Assembly (NCBI GenBank): GCA_003118195.1
Contig: BEXV01000055.1
Location: forward strand, 1 to 64,000
Direction of reading: 5' to 3'
Origin: Hemicentrotus pulcherrimus
Lineage: Eukaryota > Echinodermata > Echinoidea > Camarodonta > Strongylocentrotidae
DNA: 64,000 nt
Numbering within the stretch: position 1 is the stretch's first letter; each line of letters starts with the position of its first letter. The notes beneath the pieces were generated by a model, which was not told the origin of the DNA, searched no databases, and worked only from the letters and a program-made list of their open reading frames with translations. The position numbers and the translations under genes were made by a program. Of the stretch, positions 62,454-64,000 are shown in pieces.

Positions 62454-62500
62454 GTATACTAACAGATTATCGATTTGTGTTTAAAAAAAATATTTTTCAG
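62454..62500 (+). other. 3' end of a 5'-UTR intron: branch point and acceptor
   Basis: TACTAAC (62457-62463), a perfect branch-point consensus, lies 38 nt before TATTTTTCAG (AG 62499-62500). That spacing is ideal. The GTATAC at 62454 looks like a donor, but it would leave only 8 nt to the branch adenosine, so the real donor must lie further upstream. The exon therefore begins at 62501 and the 5' UTR is split. Confidence 0.6.
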
Positions 62501-62516
62501 GGACTCTACCACCAAT

Positions 62517-62819
62517 ATGAAGTCACACGTGGTCGTAGCCATCCTCTACTGCGCATGCACAATTCTTCTGGTAGTCACGGCCACGCCCCTTGGTCGCGAG
62601 GGTTACGACGACCTACGTCAGACATTGGAAGACGCATTCGAGCTGAAACCAAGGCCGCAAACCCGCCAGCGACTCCTCGCGTCTCTAGCAGATAAAAGCA
62701 AAGACAAGACAGACTATGGATGGTCCATCTTTAGCCGGAGGTCACCGCCAGAGGGCAACCTACTTCCGGCCAGGCAAAGGTTTACCGACTTTGCTGACCT
62801 CTTCGAACACACGGATTGA
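62517..62819 (+). CDS. Secreted peptide precursor, CCK/gastrin/cionin-like, lacking the amidation glycine
   Basis: Complete 100-residue precursor in one exon (exon start 62501, ATG 62517, TGA 62817-62819). Residues 1-22 (MKSHVVVAILYCACTILLVV, TA) form a signal peptide with likely cleavage at A22|T23. An acidic spacer follows, then RQRLLASLADK, then K64-TDYGWSIFS-R74R75-SPPEG, and a C-terminal tail ending FADLFEHTD. All cysteines are in the signal peptide, so the product is a linear peptide. Y67-G-W-x-x-F72-x-RR-S aligns with the processing site of chordate CCK/gastrin peptides (cionin core Tyr-Gly-Trp-Met-Asp-Phe, then Gly-Arg-Arg-Ser). Asp66-Tyr67 is a typical tyrosine-sulphation context, and echinoderm CCK peptides share DYG. 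The usual Gly before the dibasic site is Ser73 (AGC), so the peptide could not be amidated in the normal way. The longer frame starting at 62475 is ignored because it begins inside the intron. The precursor call is strong; the CCK relationship is moderate. Confidence 0.6.
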   Translation: MKSHVVVAILYCACTILLVVTATPLGREGYDDLRQTLEDAFELKPRPQTRQRLLASLADKSKDKTDYGWSIFSRRSPPEGNLLPARQRFTDFADLFEHTD

Positions 62820-63166
62820 TGAACTGTAGATATCGTTGAAGGAGAAAGTGCAAAGAAAAAGGCCTTGTGAAAACAAAAGATATTGTAATTACTTATATTT
62901 AATATTTCTTTTCTTTTGGGGGTAATTTTCACTACCCTTGCAGGATCACCGTATACTGCATTTAAACGTCCACAAGTACTTTCTACTTTCACTATTCTAT
63001 TTATCATATTCGTTCTCCCTAAATGAAATCACCTACCACAGCTATCGTGTAAACGTGTATATTGAGCTATCTATCTTTTAAAACATGTCAAATGCTCCGC
63101 TTTTCAATTCAAACCACTTAGTATAGGATAAGAATAACGTTTATGTACGGTCACTGGATTAGAACC
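62820..63166 (+). other. 3' UTR of the peptide gene
   Basis: A+T-rich sequence between the stop codon and the first AATAAA. The minus-strand frame over it and the CDS is a shadow. Confidence 0.5.
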
Positions 63167-63172
63167 AATAAA
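63167..63172 (+). terminator. AATAAA polyadenylation signal of the peptide gene
   Basis: First canonical AATAAA after the stop codon, 348 nt downstream. Later ones occur near 63671 and 63770 and could be alternatives. Confidence 0.55.
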
Positions 63173-64000
63173 TTCTTTATTTGATTCCATTGCTGTCCAT
63201 TGCAGTCAATGTATCATATTATGATACAAAAATAGGTTCATTTATTTGTATTACTATGAGTAATATGTGTAACTAACCTTCATTTACTGTCATGGATTCG
63301 TAAACGTAGTATTAATTTAGTGTAATATGATTTTCATAAACTAGGATAAGATTATCAATTATCATAATTTGTATAAAATGTAAGTAATATGTAAAATATT
63401 GTTTAATAGCTTGAGTGCACCTGATAGTAGAGATGACTTAAAATGCTAAAATGCGACATGTTAAGTACTTTTGTAATGTGTATTTGTCTTCTCTTTTATC
63501 TTGCTCCAAACAACATGGTTATACCCTACGTTCCGAGAATAATATGATCTTTTTTCAAATTGATTTCCTTTTTTTTATTTCTACATGTACATGTATGTTA
63601 TATTCCTTTATTTCAGCAAAAAAATCATGAAATGGACCAACGTATTACATTCGTTATTAAATTATCAAAGAAATAAAGGATACACGCATCAATTGAGACA
63701 TTGGTAAAGCTATATAAATGCACCTCCACCCCGAGACTTCATAAAATAATAATTAAGAGGTTTTTGTCAAATAAATGTTAACATTGTAATAAATGAAGGC
63801 GAAAGTTAATTACAAAATAATAATGATTAACAACATGTATTTACTACAGGTCTGCGTGAGCAAGATCGTGCCCTGTTAAACACGCTGAATTCCAACACAA
63901 TTACTGTCTTGTTTCGGGTACTTGTATTGGCCTTAGCCTGACATAGTCTAATATGTACAGAACAATATATGTCATCTTAAACATATAAAATTATGTTTTA
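63173..64000. other. Non-coding A+T-rich stretch to the window end
   Basis: No gene, repeat or regulatory array recognised. Confidence 0.45.

Noticed and set aside
62454..62500. A 47-nt intron between GTATAC and TTTTTCAG
   Set aside because: The branch-point consensus would be only 8 nt from the donor, which is sterically implausible; a longer intron with an upstream donor fits better.

Overview
The window looks like intron-rich, gene-poor nuclear DNA of a marine invertebrate deuterostome, most likely an echinoderm. It is strongly A+T-rich, full of microsatellites, tRNA-derived SINEs, a LINE 3' end and foldback elements. Coding signal occurs only as short exons with GT..AG borders. There are no bacterial operons, CRISPR arrays or phage modules. 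The species call is inference; no marker gene fixes it.

Left end (1-4.2 kb): a minus-strand fragment of a LINE ORF1-like coiled-coil protein touches the window edge. It is followed on the plus strand by a clean exon chain for a type I membrane protein: WSC domain exon, sushi/CCP exon, 33-nt microexon and transmembrane exon, all in compatible phases. The WSC exon carries an in-frame TGA just upstream of the domain start, so the copy may be a pseudogene, a null allele or a base-call error. A short terminal exon near 4.13 kb is a guess.

10-12 kb, minus strand: two well-bounded exons (10449-10384 and 10277-10080) with a poly(A) signal downstream form the 3' end of an unrecognised gene. A 189-codon open frame (12048-11479), longer than expected by chance at this base composition, faintly resembles the C-terminal part of questin-oxidase-like proteins.

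14.4-14.7 kb, plus strand: a compact promoter (inverted CCAAT, perfect TGACGTCA CRE, GGGCGTGGCC box, TATAAA) and a candidate first exon ending in a perfect donor, with a very basic 39-codon upstream frame.

14.7-62.3 kb: long non-coding DNA with SINE copies (19.1, 20.0, 25.9 and 29.1 kb), an L2/CR1-like LINE 3' end (22.1 kb), another retroelement tail with a hairpin (39.4 kb), a 214-bp dispersed repeat present twice in opposite orientation (39.7 and 48.5 kb), a CpG-rich element with inverted ends (43.0 kb), a 209-bp foldback MITE with TA flanks (44.9 kb), a 647-bp assembly gap (47.4 kb), a tandem duplication (55.7 kb) and long pyrimidine or purine tracts.

Right end (62.3-63.2 kb): the highlight. 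One exon encodes a complete 100-residue secreted peptide precursor with a signal peptide and a DYGWSIFS-RR-S core. The core closely resembles cholecystokinin/gastrin/cionin precursors (Tyr-Gly-Trp-x-x-Phe-Gly-Arg-Arg-Ser), but the amidation glycine is replaced by serine. Upstream lie tandem TGACGCA sites, the core found in enkephalin and CCK promoters, and a consensus branch point plus 3' splice site placing an intron in the 5' UTR. The promoter and exon at 14.5 kb could be its distant first exon, but that is not proven.
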